Positions 51,860 to 60,912 of a DNA stretch of 64,000 nucleotides are shown here, piece by piece. The position numbers were made by a program, and so were the translations under genes. The DNA comes from Dactylococcopsis salina PCC 8305 (GTDB lineage: Bacteria > Cyanobacteriota > Cyanobacteriia > Cyanobacteriales > Rubidibacteraceae). The notes below the pieces were generated by a model, which was not told where the DNA came from, did no database searches, and saw only the letters and a program-made list of their open reading frames with translations. The stretch spans positions 2,687,840-2,751,839 of the forward strand of contig NC_019780.1 of assembly GCF_000317615.1 (NCBI RefSeq), written 5' to 3'. Each line of letters opens with the position of its first letter. Positions within the stretch are counted from its first letter, which is position 1.

Positions 51860-53551
51860 ATGAAAATCGCGATCGCTCAACTCAATTCTACCATTGGTGA
51901 TTTAACAGGAAACAGCCAAAATATCCTCGATGTTGCTCAAAAAGCAGCCGCAGAAAACGTACAATTATTACTAACACCAGAACTCTCTTTATGTGGTTAT
52001 CCTCCTCGTGATCATCTACTTAATCCCAGTTTTATTAGTCAGATGTCTCAGCAATTGGAGACATTAGCGAAACAGCTTCCTCCTCAGATTAGTGTGTTAG
52101 TGGGAGTCGCAACCATCAATCCTCACGCAACGGAAAAAGGGGAAAAACCCTTACACAATAGTATTGCTTTATTAGAAGCGGGAAAGGTGGTCACTTATTT
52201 CCATAAACGGTTACTCCCTACTTATGATGTCTTTGATGAAGTGCGCTATTTTGAACCAGGAAAACAAAGCAACTGTTTTGTGATTAAAGTTAACTCAACC
52301 GCAGAAAAAAATCTACCGATTACCATTGGAGTAACGATTTGTGAAGACCTTTGGAATGATGATAAATTTTGGGGAAAACGCAACTATCAACACAATCCTT
52401 TAGAAGATTTAGCGACACAAGGAGTGGATTTGATTGTGAATTTATCCGCGTCTCCCTACAGTGTGGGAAAACAAAAATTAAGAGAGTCTATGCTGCGTCA
52501 TAGCGCAGTTAATTATGGCATTCCGATCGTTTATGCTAACCAAGTGGGAGCAAATGATGATCTGATTTTTGATGGGAGTAGTATCGCTTTTAATCGGAAA
52601 GGAGATATTGTTTCTCGTGGGAAATCGTTTCAGACAGACTTGATTCTTTCTGAATTTTCAGCCAGTGAAGAAGACTTGAAACCGACTAAAATTGCTGCTT
52701 CGATCGAGCAAGAAGATGAGGAAATTTGGGAAGCATTGGTATTGGGTGTAAAAGACTATGTTCGCAAGTGTGGGTTTAAACAAGTGGTGATTGGTTTGAG
52801 TGGCGGAATTGACTCTTCTTTAGTCGCTGCGATCGCTCGATCGGCATTAGGAAAAGACAATGTTTTTGGGGTATTAATGCCTTCTCCTTATAGTTCTTCT
52901 GGTTCAATTCGTGATGGAGAAAGCCTTGTCAATAACTTAGGAATCCGTAGTCTGACGTTACCCATTGAACCCGCCATGAAAGCCTACGATCAGATTTTAG
53001 CACCCCTATTTTCAGGAACAGAATTTGGGGTCGCAGAGGAAAATCTACAGTCAAGAATTAGAGGGAATTTATTAATGGCGATCGCCAATAAATTTAATTA
53101 TTTGTTACTTTCTACGGGCAATAAATCAGAAATGGCTGTGGGATATTGTACCTTATACGGTGACATGAATGGCGGACTTGCCGTAATTTCTGACGTACCC
53201 AAAACAAGAGTTTATTCAATTTGTCGCTGGTTAAATCGAAACCAAGAAATTATCCCAGAAACCGTTATTAATAAAGCCCCCAGCGCGGAATTAAAACCTG
53301 ATCAACAAGATCAAGACTCCCTTCCTCCCTACGATATTCTTGATGAAATTTTGCACCGTTTCATCCATGAACATCAAGCACCGAAGCAAATTATTGATGC
53401 GGGATTTCCCTCAGAAATTGTGAAGAAAGTAACGAATTTAGTGCGAAAAGCTGAATTTAAACGTCGTCAAGCGCCACCAGGCTTAAAAGTAACTGATCGT
53501 GCTTTTGGTACTGGTTGGCGAATGCCAATTGCGAGTCGAATGGAACATTAA
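51860..53551 (+). CDS. nadE: Glutamine-dependent NAD+ synthetase
   Basis: The 563-aa enzyme amidates deamido-NAD. The N-terminal nitrilase domain (1-270) supplies ammonia: Glu in TPELSLCGYPP, Lys in FHKRLLPTYDVFDE, Cys in TICEDLW. The C-terminal synthetase has the PP-loop GLSGGIDSSLVAAIA and LLLSTGNKSEMAVGYCTLYGD. AGGAG precedes ATG. It is last in the pncB-nadD-nrtR-nadE operon, 13 bp after nrtR. Confidence 0.95.
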   Translation: MKIAIAQLNSTIGDLTGNSQNILDVAQKAAAENVQLLLTPELSLCGYPPRDHLLNPSFISQMSQQLETLAKQLPPQISVLVGVATINPHATEKGEKPLHNSIALLEAGKVVTYFHKRLLPTYDVFDEVRYFEPGKQSNCFVIKVNSTAEKNLPITIGVTICEDLWNDDKFWGKRNYQHNPLEDLATQGVDLIVNLSASPYSVGKQKLRESMLRHSAVNYGIPIVYANQVGANDDLIFDGSSIAFNRKGDIVSRGKSFQTDLILSEFSASEEDLKPTKIAASIEQEDEEIWEALVLGVKDYVRKCGFKQVVIGLSGGIDSSLVAAIARSALGKDNVFGVLMPSPYSSSGSIRDGESLVNNLGIRSLTLPIEPAMKAYDQILAPLFSGTEFGVAEENLQSRIRGNLLMAIANKFNYLLLSTGNKSEMAVGYCTLYGDMNGGLAVISDVPKTRVYSICRWLNRNQEIIPETVINKAPSAELKPDQQDQDSLPPYDILDEILHRFIHEHQAPKQIIDAGFPSEIVKKVTNLVRKAEFKRRQAPPGLKVTDRAFGTGWRMPIASRMEH

Positions 53552-53573
53552 TCATAATTTTCAATCAGATGGA

Positions 53574-54401
53574 CTAAAGACGCGGGTTGAGTGCTTTCGT
53601 TGCCATGTTGGTTAAGTTTTCAACAAAAGAGTCACTCACTTCCGCGCCTGACAAAAGTGTTGACTCTGTGGTCAACCAAAGTAAATACTCAATATTTCCC
53701 GCCGGACCGCGTAGGGGAGACCAGGTTAAGCCCCCAATCATCCAACCCATATCTTCCGCCGTTTGTATGACCTGCATTATTCCCAGGTAATGATATTTAG
53801 CACTGCGAACCACCCCTTTTTCCCCGACTCGATCGCGCCCCACTTCAAATTGAGGCTTCACTAATACCACCACCTCTCTAGGGGAAATTAACAACTCCCA
53901 GAGGGGCTTTAAGACCTTATTTAAGGAAATAAAAGACAAATCAAGCACTCCGAAATCAGCGCGAGGAGAATCACCATATAACGCTTCTGGTTGCAAATAA
54001 CGTAAGTTTGTCCGTTCTTTTAAGATCACTCGTTCATCTTGACGTAACTGCCATGCCACTTGTCCATAACCCACATCCACCCCGTAAACCTGTTTTGCTT
54101 CCGCTTGCAATAAGCAATCTGTGAACCCTCCCGTAGAAATCCCCCCATCAAGACAAATTCGCCCTTTTACCTGAAGGGAAAACTCTGACAGCGCCTTCGC
54201 CAACTTTTCGCCGCCTCTCGACACAAACGGCGGACGTTGTGCGACCAGCAAACGTGCTTCTGTATCGACTAACGTTCCTGGTTTATCAATTACTTGGTCA
54301 TTTACTTTAATTTCTCCAGCACGAATTAATCGTTGTGCCTTTTGTCGAGATTCGCAAAGTTCACGAGTAACCAGCAAGGTGTCTAAACGTTGTTTTTTCA
54401 T
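53574..54401 (-). CDS. tlyA: TlyA family S4-domain RNA 2'-O-methyltransferase
   Basis: The 275-aa protein has an N-terminal S4 domain (RLDTLLVTRELCESRQKAQRLIRAGEIKVNDQVI) then an FtsJ fold: FVSRGGEKLAKAL, CLDGGISTGGFTDCLLQ (SAM site), VYGVDVGYGQ, ADFGVLDLSFISL, VVLVKPQFEVGR. The SAM motif reads DGGISTGGF where DxGASTGGF is usual. It likely methylates rRNA. It overlaps the permease gene by 4 bp and is convergent with nadE. Confidence 0.92.
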   Translation of the reverse strand: MKKQRLDTLLVTRELCESRQKAQRLIRAGEIKVNDQVIDKPGTLVDTEARLLVAQRPPFVSRGGEKLAKALSEFSLQVKGRICLDGGISTGGFTDCLLQAEAKQVYGVDVGYGQVAWQLRQDERVILKERTNLRYLQPEALYGDSPRADFGVLDLSFISLNKVLKPLWELLISPREVVVLVKPQFEVGRDRVGEKGVVRSAKYHYLGIMQVIQTAEDMGWMIGGLTWSPLRGPAGNIEYLLWLTTESTLLSGAEVSDSFVENLTNMATKALNPRL

Positions 54402-55288
54402 TCTTCAATTCTAAAGCGCAGTTGAACATAAACTAACACCAAAGTTACTATTAATAAAACCGTTGCCGCCGCCGCCGCATAACCAAAATCGAACCGCGCA
54501 AAGGCTTCCTGATAGATATAATAAACCAAAAGATTTGTTGAGTTTAGGGGACCGCCTCCTGTCACTACATAAACCTGTTCAAAACTTCGCAAGGTAAAAA
54601 TAATTGTGGTAATCGTGGTAAAAATTAAAGTGGGACGTAAACCGGGTAAAGTAATATACCAGAACTTTGCTAAACCATCGGCACCGTCTAACTCTGCGGC
54701 TTCATATCGCATTTGAGGAATGGCTTGTAATCCTGCTAAAAAAACGACCATATTAAACCCGATTTGCTGCCAGATACTCAGTATAATTAAAACTGGCATC
54801 GCCCAAAGGGTACTATTAAGCCAAGGAACAGGATTAAAACCGAGATTAATTAATAGTTCATTCACGGGTCCTTGATTTTGAAATAACCAACGAAACCCTA
54901 ATCCCACTGCGACTAAAGAGGTAATCGAAGGAATAAAATAAACCGTGCGTAATATCCCTCGCAACGCCACTGATTGATTGAGAAAGACAGCAATCATTAG
55001 AGGTAAAATTAAGCTCGGAATGACGGTGGCAATGGTAAAGTAAATGGTATTACGAATGACTTGCCAAAAATCAGGATTGATTAATAAGCGAAGATAGTTT
55101 CGTAATCCCGACCATTGCACTCCTTCTACGGTAAAACTCCCCGTTGTAAAACTGAGATAAAACAGGTAAGTGATGGGATAGAAAACAAAGATTCCTAGTA
55201 AAATTAAAGCGGGTGTTAAAAATATCCACGCGGTTACTGTTTCTTCGTTTTGCTGTAAAAAAGGGTTAATCTTCTTCGTTATCATCAC
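54398..55288 (-). CDS. ABC transporter permease, carbohydrate type (MalF/UgpA-like)
   Basis: The 296-aa protein with six hydrophobic segments begins AWIFLTPALILLGIFVFYPITYLFYLSF and has the EAA line YEAAELDGADGLAKFWYITLPGLRPTLIF. It takes up sugars, polyols or compatible solutes such as glucosylglycerol. No binding protein, second permease or ATPase is next to it, so partners must be elsewhere. It overlaps the M48 gene by 23 bp. Confidence 0.9.
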   Translation of the reverse strand: MMITKKINPFLQQNEETVTAWIFLTPALILLGIFVFYPITYLFYLSFTTGSFTVEGVQWSGLRNYLRLLINPDFWQVIRNTIYFTIATVIPSLILPLMIAVFLNQSVALRGILRTVYFIPSITSLVAVGLGFRWLFQNQGPVNELLINLGFNPVPWLNSTLWAMPVLIILSIWQQIGFNMVVFLAGLQAIPQMRYEAAELDGADGLAKFWYITLPGLRPTLIFTTITTIIFTLRSFEQVYVVTGGGPLNSTNLLVYYIYQEAFARFDFGYAAAAATVLLIVTLVLVYVQLRFRIEE

Positions 55289-56804
55289 TTTCTTTTTCTT
55301 CTTGTTCCGCTTGATATTCTGCTAATAATTCCGCCACTTTTTGTTTGATTTGTTGATGCTCACTAACGCCTTCATAGGTATAACGATTATAACCATTTTC
55401 GACGATTTGAGTCTTAATGTTATTGACTCTTTCTGTGGTGTCGGGGTGAGTGGATAACCAAGCGGGAGGAGTCGCTCGATCGGTATTTTTTTCTTCTAAA
55501 GTTAACATGAGATGATAAAGTCCATCGGCGGCGTATTCACTACTCGCTAATAAACGAGTTCCCAATTCATCGGCTTGGCGTTCCATATGGCGACTATAAT
55601 TGAGAACAATTAAATTAGCAGCAGTTCCCCCATAGGGAACAAATTGACTAACATTTGCTAATAAGTTTCCTTCGGTTACTAATTGAAACCCATGAGACAA
55701 AACGGCGTGTGCTAATTCGTGAGCGACTAATCCTGCTAATTCTGCTTCTGATTTCGTTTCTAAAATAGCACCAGCATTAATAAATATTTTACCACCTGGA
55801 AGCGCGAACGCATTTAAGTTTTCGTCCATGATGATATAAAATTCGTAATCAAAACTATCTCTTCCTGAATATTCGGTTAAGTTTTCACCAATTTCTGTGA
55901 TGTATTGATTGACTGCTTTATCTTCTAATAAAGGTAATCTTTTTTCTAAGTTATCGGAAATACTATTGCCAACGCCAGACTCTCCTTGTAATAATAAAGT
56001 TGTCGATTCGATCGCAGACAGTGGCCCCGCTAAATTTCCAGTTAAGGCATAGCTTAAAGCACCAGTAATGATACTCGCAAAGGCATTTTCTCGAAGGCGC
56101 GATCGAAGCTGACTTTCATATTTTTCGAGATGTTTATCAGCAAGATTTTGATAATTATCCGCTTGCGAATGTTCAGAATTAAGGATAGCAAATTGACGAG
56201 CGGTTAATGATGCGTCTAACCATTGTTCGTTTTTTTCATAAAGGGGAATTAGTGCTTTAACTAAGGTTAATTGTTGAGGATAACGAGAAACAGCACTTTC
56301 GAGATGAGTAATGGCTTTTTCGCTTTGATCGAAATAAACTAACGCCTCCGCATAACGAATATGACCAGGAATAAAACTTTGATATTTTTCCGTTAAAAGT
56401 TGAAGTGGTGAGAGAGTTTTTGTTTCTAGTTTGGGGTTAAATTCGGCTTTTCCATAACGCCAATAAACTTTACCGCCAGGAGGAAGAGAGGCTTGATCTG
56501 TATAGGGTTTGTTTGAGGGTTCTGTGGTTTCGGTTTGAAAGGATTTTTTGGCTTCTTGGTAAAGGGTTTCTGCTTCCTCTTTTTCTCCTCTTTTATAGAG
56601 TCGATCGGCTTTCATTAAAGTCGCGAGATAATTAAATTCTTCCGCACTCAAATCAGGGAGAAGTTCGTTAATTTTCGGTTCAAGATTTTCTTCAACAGTT
56701 GTGACTTCTTCTTCAGTTTTCTCTTTTAAGGATTCACTCCAAGCTGTTGTGGGAATTAGAATGAAACTAAGGGTTAAGAGAAGGACTTTCCAAGAATGTT
56801 TCAT
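55266..56804 (-). CDS. M48-family metalloprotease with TPR-like N-terminus
   Basis: The 512-aa protein has a signal peptide (MKHSWKVLLLTLSFILIPTTAWSES), a helical TPR-like region (about 40-225), then a BepA/Oma1-like M48 domain: zinc motif AHELAHAVLSHG, LNAFALPGGKIFINAGAI, a Glu ligand in HMERQADELGTRLL, and WLSTHPDTTERV. The extreme C-terminus is acidic. Such proteases act in envelope protein quality control. The gene is first in the run with a permease and tlyA, an unusual grouping. Confidence 0.9.
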   Translation of the reverse strand: MKHSWKVLLLTLSFILIPTTAWSESLKEKTEEEVTTVEENLEPKINELLPDLSAEEFNYLATLMKADRLYKRGEKEEAETLYQEAKKSFQTETTEPSNKPYTDQASLPPGGKVYWRYGKAEFNPKLETKTLSPLQLLTEKYQSFIPGHIRYAEALVYFDQSEKAITHLESAVSRYPQQLTLVKALIPLYEKNEQWLDASLTARQFAILNSEHSQADNYQNLADKHLEKYESQLRSRLRENAFASIITGALSYALTGNLAGPLSAIESTTLLLQGESGVGNSISDNLEKRLPLLEDKAVNQYITEIGENLTEYSGRDSFDYEFYIIMDENLNAFALPGGKIFINAGAILETKSEAELAGLVAHELAHAVLSHGFQLVTEGNLLANVSQFVPYGGTAANLIVLNYSRHMERQADELGTRLLASSEYAADGLYHLMLTLEEKNTDRATPPAWLSTHPDTTERVNNIKTQIVENGYNRYTYEGVSEHQQIKQKVAELLAEYQAEQEEKESDDNEED

Positions 56805-56878
56805 GGCTAAACATAAAGTAATGATTTTATACCCAGTTTAGGTGATTGTTTATAGTTCATGTTGAATGGGTAAAGATG

Positions 56879-57121
56879 TTCCCCCAAGATTGGGGGTTAG
56901 GGGGCTAACTGATTGGTGTTGGGTGACGCTTCTCTTCACCCAACCTACGTTCTACGTTTTGATGTTCCCCCAAGATTGGGGGTTAGGGGGCTAACTGATT
57001 GGTGTTGGGTGACGCTTCTCTTCACCCAACCTACGTTCTACGTTTTGATGTTCCCCCAAGATTGGGGGTTAGGGGGCTGACTGATTGGTGTTGGGTTACG
57101 CTTCTCTTCACCCAACCTATA
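56879..57121. repeat. Three tandem 86-bp composite repeats
   Basis: CCCCCAAGAT recurs at 56881, 56967 and 57053. Each unit joins a CCCCCAA-GA-TTGGGGG hairpin to the GTTGGGT ... ACCCAACCTA palindrome. Copies differ by only a few bases, the third being shortened at its right end. Confidence 0.93.
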
Positions 57122-57143
57122 ACAAACAACCAGTAACAAATAT

Positions 57144-57167
57144 AAAAAAACCAGCCGAGGGGGCTGG
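57144..57167 (-). terminator. Rho-independent terminator of the candidate sRNA
   Basis: On the minus strand CCAGCC (57167-57162), a 5-nt loop, GGCTGG (57156-57151), then seven T (57150-57144). This is the clearest intrinsic terminator in the window. Confidence 0.85.
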
Positions 57168-57270
57168 CTTGTCTAGCTTGCTGCGTTGGGAGGAGAAAAC
57201 CTAAGTTGCACCAAGACCGCCTGACGCTGCTGTTAAACTCAGTTCAGGAAATGGGACAATTTGGTTTACT
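57144..57270 (-). ncRNA. Candidate small RNA of about 125 nt
   Basis: On the minus strand a -35 TTGCAA / 17 bp / -10 TAAGAT promoter (57305 to 57277) precedes about 125 nt that end in a strong Rho-independent terminator. The transcript has no ATG and no credible ORF. It contains a 5-bp CCTGA/TCAGG stem and an exposed TTTTCTCCTCCCAAC stretch; CCUCC is complementary to Shine-Dalgarno sequences, as in known cyanobacterial Yfr RNAs. I cannot assign it to a named family. Confidence 0.55.
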
Positions 57271-57276
57271 GAAGCT

Positions 57277-57305
57277 ATCTTAACAATCTTCGTAAAGTTT
57301 TGCAA
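57277..57305 (-). promoter_or_regulatory. Promoter of the candidate sRNA
   Basis: TTGCAA (57305-57300) and TAAGAT (57282-57277) on the minus strand, spaced exactly 17 bp, each 4 of 6 to the sigma-70 consensus. It starts just after the aroE stop codon. Confidence 0.5.
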
Positions 57306-57312
57306 ACTTTCT

Positions 57313-58224
57313 TTACGATTTTGGGAAAATCTGTAGCGTAAAATACGAAATTGTGCTTTCTTGGCAAGTTATCACACTGTGCAGTGCTTCTCTCATCACC
57401 TCGATCGGAATCGGTTGTTCTAGCCAAGTTTCGAGGGCGATCGCCCCTTGTTGAATCAGCATTTCTAAACCATCAATCGTGGTATATTCTCCTAACTGTT
57501 GCGCCAGTTGTAGAAAGCGGGTAGGACGAGGGGTATAAATCAAATCATAAACGATCGCGCCGTTGGGAAGGTGTTTTAGTGCTGTTGCTTCGACTGGGGA
57601 AGATTCAATTTGAGGGGACATTCCGATCGGAGTCGTATTCACTAATAATTGGGTTTGAGAGAGTAAATTGGGCAAATCCTGCCAAGAATAAGGACAGATT
57701 TCTGTTTTTAACCCTGTTTCCTCCCAACTGCGCTGAAATTGCTCTAATTTCTCCCGATTCCGCCCCACCACAGCAACTTTTGAACAGCCCAACTTCTCAC
57801 AACCAACAATTACCGCTCGTGCAGCTCCTCCATTTCCTAAAATCACAGGCATAACTTGTGACCAATCACGATCGAGAGGGATTAAAGGCGCAATGAAACC
57901 ATCCACATCGGTATTTGTGCCTTCCCACCCCTTTTCCGTGCGCCATACAGTGTTCACAGCCCCGACTTTTTGCGCTTCTGGGGTGATTCGATCGAGCAAA
58001 GGAATAATTGCCTGTTTGTGAGGAATTGTCGCATTAAACCCCACCAAATCAATCGCTGTAAAGCCAGCCAACGCTCGGTTTAAATCCCCTTTTTTCACAG
58101 GTAGGGGAACATAAACATAATCCAAACCTAACTCATTTAGCGCCGCATTTTGCATGACTGGCGACAGGGAATGTTCCACTGGATCACCAATCACTCCCAA
58201 CAACTTTGTTTTCCCTGTAATCAT
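57313..58224 (-). CDS. aroE: Shikimate dehydrogenase
   Basis: The 303-aa start at 58224 (MITGKTKLLGVIGDPVEHSLSP) is where family similarity begins; a 26-codon extension upstream is dispensable and runs into a repeat. Conserved: GFNATIPHKQAIIPLLD (catalytic Lys), GAVNTV, GTNTDVDGF (Asp), NADP loop LGNGGAARAV, NTTPIGM, DLIYTPRPT, DGLEMLIQQGA. It reduces 3-dehydroshikimate with NADPH in aromatic amino acid synthesis. Confidence 0.95.
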   Translation of the reverse strand: MITGKTKLLGVIGDPVEHSLSPVMQNAALNELGLDYVYVPLPVKKGDLNRALAGFTAIDLVGFNATIPHKQAIIPLLDRITPEAQKVGAVNTVWRTEKGWEGTNTDVDGFIAPLIPLDRDWSQVMPVILGNGGAARAVIVGCEKLGCSKVAVVGRNREKLEQFQRSWEETGLKTEICPYSWQDLPNLLSQTQLLVNTTPIGMSPQIESSPVEATALKHLPNGAIVYDLIYTPRPTRFLQLAQQLGEYTTIDGLEMLIQQGAIALETWLEQPIPIEVMREALHSVITCQESTISYFTLQIFPKS

Positions 58225-58293
58225 CACTTCAAATTTTCCACAACCATCATCCCCTAAAAGTAGCACGATCGCCCAATTTACCAAAACCATTAA

Positions 58294-58402
58294 TAATATC
58301 ATGCGTGAACAATTAGTGCTACAAAGTGACTACTTAAGCCCCCCTTAATAAGGGGGGTTTGGGGGGATCAACTGTAACCTGAATTTTCTAAAATGATGTA
58401 AC
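58294..58402. repeat. MITE-like repeat, copy c (inverted relative to 44581)
   Basis: The reverse complement matches 44581-44690 over nearly the whole length, including CTTAAGTAGTCACTTTG and TAGCACTAATTGTTCACGCAT, and the C6/G6 hairpin. Differences are scattered single bases. It lies upstream of aroE. Confidence 0.9.
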
Positions 58403-58531
58403 AAATAATAATTAAATTTGCTATAAAATATCAGAAGACTGTTCGATCGCATCATCCTATTCGGAGAACTGACAACGGTTTGTCCTGATCCAATAATTTC
58501 ACCCTCAAAATCGGTTAAAAATTAAAGAAAA

Positions 58532-59245
58532 ATGCCTCATCTGTTTACATCTCGTCCTCGTCAATATACACTCTTCGACGAAAAAGAATTAGGTATCAAT
58601 CAATATAATTGGGAATTAGTGAACGGAATCCTTTATATTATTGGTGGCATTACCTTTATTATCGGAAGCATATTTTTTCTTCCCCAATACGAACACTTAC
58701 TTGATATCGGTGCTTGGATTTTCTTCGGTGGTTCACTGGTTTATTTAATTGTTACTGGTCAAGATTTATGGGAATCCTCTCGTTATTTACGCTCTCAAAC
58801 CTTTTTAAGTCTTTGGGATTGGCTAGAATTTTTAGTTGCCAATGTTTATGTAATCGGAACCGTTTTATTTGTCGTGGGGAGTCTCTTCTTCTTATCAGAT
58901 ATTGATATGATTGTTACGGGTAGCTGGTGCTTTATTATCGGGAGTTTATTCTTTCTCATTGGTGCTTGTATCAATATTATTGAAATTGCCAAAGCCAGTT
59001 CGATCGTCAAACTCCAACTTTTAAATATTACCGCGATCGCCTTTGCTTTAGGATCAACTCTCTTTTTAGTTGCTTCAATTCCTTATCTTTGGCAACCGAT
59101 CGATTTCCAAGAACAATGGTTATTATTTACTTACGTCGCTTGGGAATATATTGTCGGCAGTATTTTATTTTTTCTCGGAGGAGCTATCAATTACTACCGC
59201 ATTTATAGCACTCGTATTGCTAAACAATTATCTCTAGATTTGTAA
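58532..59245 (+). CDS. YrhK-domain membrane protein
   Basis: The 237-aa protein has about six hydrophobic segments in three similar pairs: NGILYIIGGITFIIGSIFFLPQYE, VYVIGTVLFVVGSLFFLSDID, AIAFALGSTLFLVASIPYLWQ, each followed by a second span with GG/GS-rich helices. This duplicated two-helix pattern matches YrhK-type domains. It lies in the cytoplasmic or thylakoid membrane; function unknown. The 58403-58531 gap upstream shows no other gene. Confidence 0.75.
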   Translation: MPHLFTSRPRQYTLFDEKELGINQYNWELVNGILYIIGGITFIIGSIFFLPQYEHLLDIGAWIFFGGSLVYLIVTGQDLWESSRYLRSQTFLSLWDWLEFLVANVYVIGTVLFVVGSLFFLSDIDMIVTGSWCFIIGSLFFLIGACINIIEIAKASSIVKLQLLNITAIAFALGSTLFLVASIPYLWQPIDFQEQWLLFTYVAWEYIVGSILFFLGGAINYYRIYSTRIAKQLSLDL

Positions 59246-59267
59246 ACTTAACCTCAAGAATGGCAAA

Positions 59268-59645
59268 ATGAGTATAATCGAAACGATCGAAGCAGACTAT
59301 CAAAAATTTCCCGCCAATCAAAGCTATAACATTTATGCAGAAGATGTTTATTTTAAAGACCCCTTAACCGAATTTCAAGGAATCAAACGTTATCAATCAA
59401 TGATCAACTTTATCAGCACTTGGTTTAAAGACATTAACCTCGAACTTCACAGCATCAAACAAATTGAAAACACTATCCATACTGAGTGGACACTCAACTG
59501 GACAACTCCCCTACCCTGGCAACCGCGCATCTCTATCCCAGGCTGGAGTGAATTAAAAATCAACACCGATCAAAAAATTATTTCTCATATTGATTATTGG
59601 CATTGTTCCCGTTGGGAGGTTCTCAAACAGCATTTTTCTCTGTAA
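59268..59645 (+). CDS. DUF2358 family protein (NTF2/SnoaL-like)
   Basis: The 125-aa protein MSIIETIEADYQKFPANQSYNIYAEDVYFKDPLTEFQGIKRYQSMINFISTWFKD ... TEWTLNWTTPLPWQPRISIPGWSELK resembles the DUF2358 domain of cyanobacteria and chloroplasts, with an NTF2-like fold. No catalytic residues can be named. It follows the YrhK gene by 22 bp, so co-transcription is likely. Confidence 0.8.
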   Translation: MSIIETIEADYQKFPANQSYNIYAEDVYFKDPLTEFQGIKRYQSMINFISTWFKDINLELHSIKQIENTIHTEWTLNWTTPLPWQPRISIPGWSELKINTDQKIISHIDYWHCSRWEVLKQHFSL

Positions 59646-59688
59646 CAATGAGAAAATGTAAACTTTTTTAAAGTAAGGAGTCTTGGGA

Positions 59689-60867
59689 ATGCGCGTCATT
59701 TTAATGACAGGAAAGGGTGGAGTTGGGAAAACCTCAGTAGCAGCCGCGACAGGGCTAAAATGTGCCGAATTGGGCTATAAAACCCTTGTTCTCAGCACTG
59801 ATCCCGCCCACTCCCTCGCAGATAGTTTTGATCAAGAAATGACCCACAAACCGAAGAAAGTGCGGCAAAACTTGGACGGTGCGGAATTAGATGCGCTAGT
59901 GGAATTAGAAGACAACTGGGGTGCAGTGAAACGCTACATCACAGAAGTTTTACAAGCGAGAGGATTAGAAGGAGTACAAGCAGAAGAATTGGCGATTCTT
60001 CCAGGCATGGACGAAATTTTTGGTTTAGTACGGATGAAACGCCATTACGATGAAGAAGAGTATGATGTTCTGATTGTGGATTCTGCGCCCACAGGAACCG
60101 CGCTACGTTTACTCAGCATTCCTGAAGTAGGAGGCTGGTATATGCGACGCTTTTATAAGCCCTTTCGAGGAATGTCGGCGGCGTTGCGTCCCATTGTTGA
60201 ACCCATTTTCCGTCCCATTGCTGGCTTCTCTCTCCCCACAGAAGAAGTGATGGATGCCCCTTATGAATTTTACGAGCAAATTGAGGCTTTAGAAAAGGTT
60301 TTAACCGATAATAAGAAAACCTCGGTGCGGTTAGTCACTAACCCAGAAAAAATGGTGATCAAAGAATCCGCCCGCGCTCATGCTTATCTGAGCTTGTATA
60401 ATGTAGCAACAGATATGGTCGTCGCTAATCGTATTATTCCCGACGAAGTAAGTGATCCGTTTTTCAAAAAATGGAAAGATAGCCAACAAATTTATCGTCA
60501 AGAAATCCACGATAATTTTCATCCTTTACCCGTGAAAGAAGTTCCTCTCTACTCCTCGGAAATGTGCGGTTTAGAGGCACTGGAATTACTGAAAGAAACC
60601 CTTTATCAGGGAGAAGACCCAACGCAAGTTTACCATGAAGAAAACACCATTCAGGTTAAACAACAGGAAGATGGGGCATATAGTTTAGAGTTGTATCTAC
60701 CTGGCATAGCGAAAGATAAAATTCAGTTAAATAAAACTGGGGATGAATTAAATGTTCGCATTGGAAACCATCGGCGGAATCTTGTTTTACCCCAAGCGTT
60801 GGCTGCGTTACAACCGAGAGGGGCAAAAATGGATGAGGATTACTTAAAAATTCGTTTTGCTAATTAA
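59689..60867 (+). CDS. GET3/ArsA-type ATPase with C-terminal Hsp20-like domain
   Basis: The 392-aa start at ATG 59689 lies 8 nt after AAGGAG; a TTG two codons upstream is less likely. P-loop [15 protein letters not shown], switch lines [12 protein letters not shown] and [14 protein letters not shown] are intact. It lacks the CxxC zinc motif that joins the dimer of eukaryotic Get3. Residues about 320-392 ([37 protein letters not shown]) form an alpha-crystallin-like domain, the ArsA_HSP20 architecture common in cyanobacteria. Function is uncertain: tail-anchored protein targeting or a holdase-linked ATPase. Confidence 0.9.
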   Translation: MRVILMTGKGGVGKTSVAAATGLKCAELGYKTLVLSTDPAHSLADSFDQEMTHKPKKVRQNLDGAELDALVELEDNWGAVKRYITEVLQARGLEGVQAEELAILPGMDEIFGLVRMKRHYDEEEYDVLIVDSAPTGTALRLLSIPEVGGWYMRRFYKPFRGMSAALRPIVEPIFRPIAGFSLPTEEVMDAPYEFYEQIEALEKVLTDNKKTSVRLVTNPEKMVIKESARAHAYLSLYNVATDMVVANRIIPDEVSDPFFKKWKDSQQIYRQEIHDNFHPLPVKEVPLYSSEMCGLEALELLKETLYQGEDPTQVYHEENTIQVKQQEDGAYSLELYLPGIAKDKIQLNKTGDELNVRIGNHRRNLVLPQALAALQPRGAKMDEDYLKIRFAN

Positions 60868-60883
60868 TGCCATTGGTGAACTA

Positions 60884-60912
60884 CCCCACTCAAGCTGACG
60901 CTGTGAGTGGGG
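60884..60912. repeat. Hairpin at the tnpB 3' end (probable transposon end/omega RNA region)
   Basis: CCCCACTCA (60884-60892) pairs with TGAGTGGGG (60904-60912), a perfect 9-bp stem overlapping the tnpB stop codon. IS200/IS605-type elements carry such subterminal hairpins, and the TnpB guide RNA arises from this end. Confidence 0.7.
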
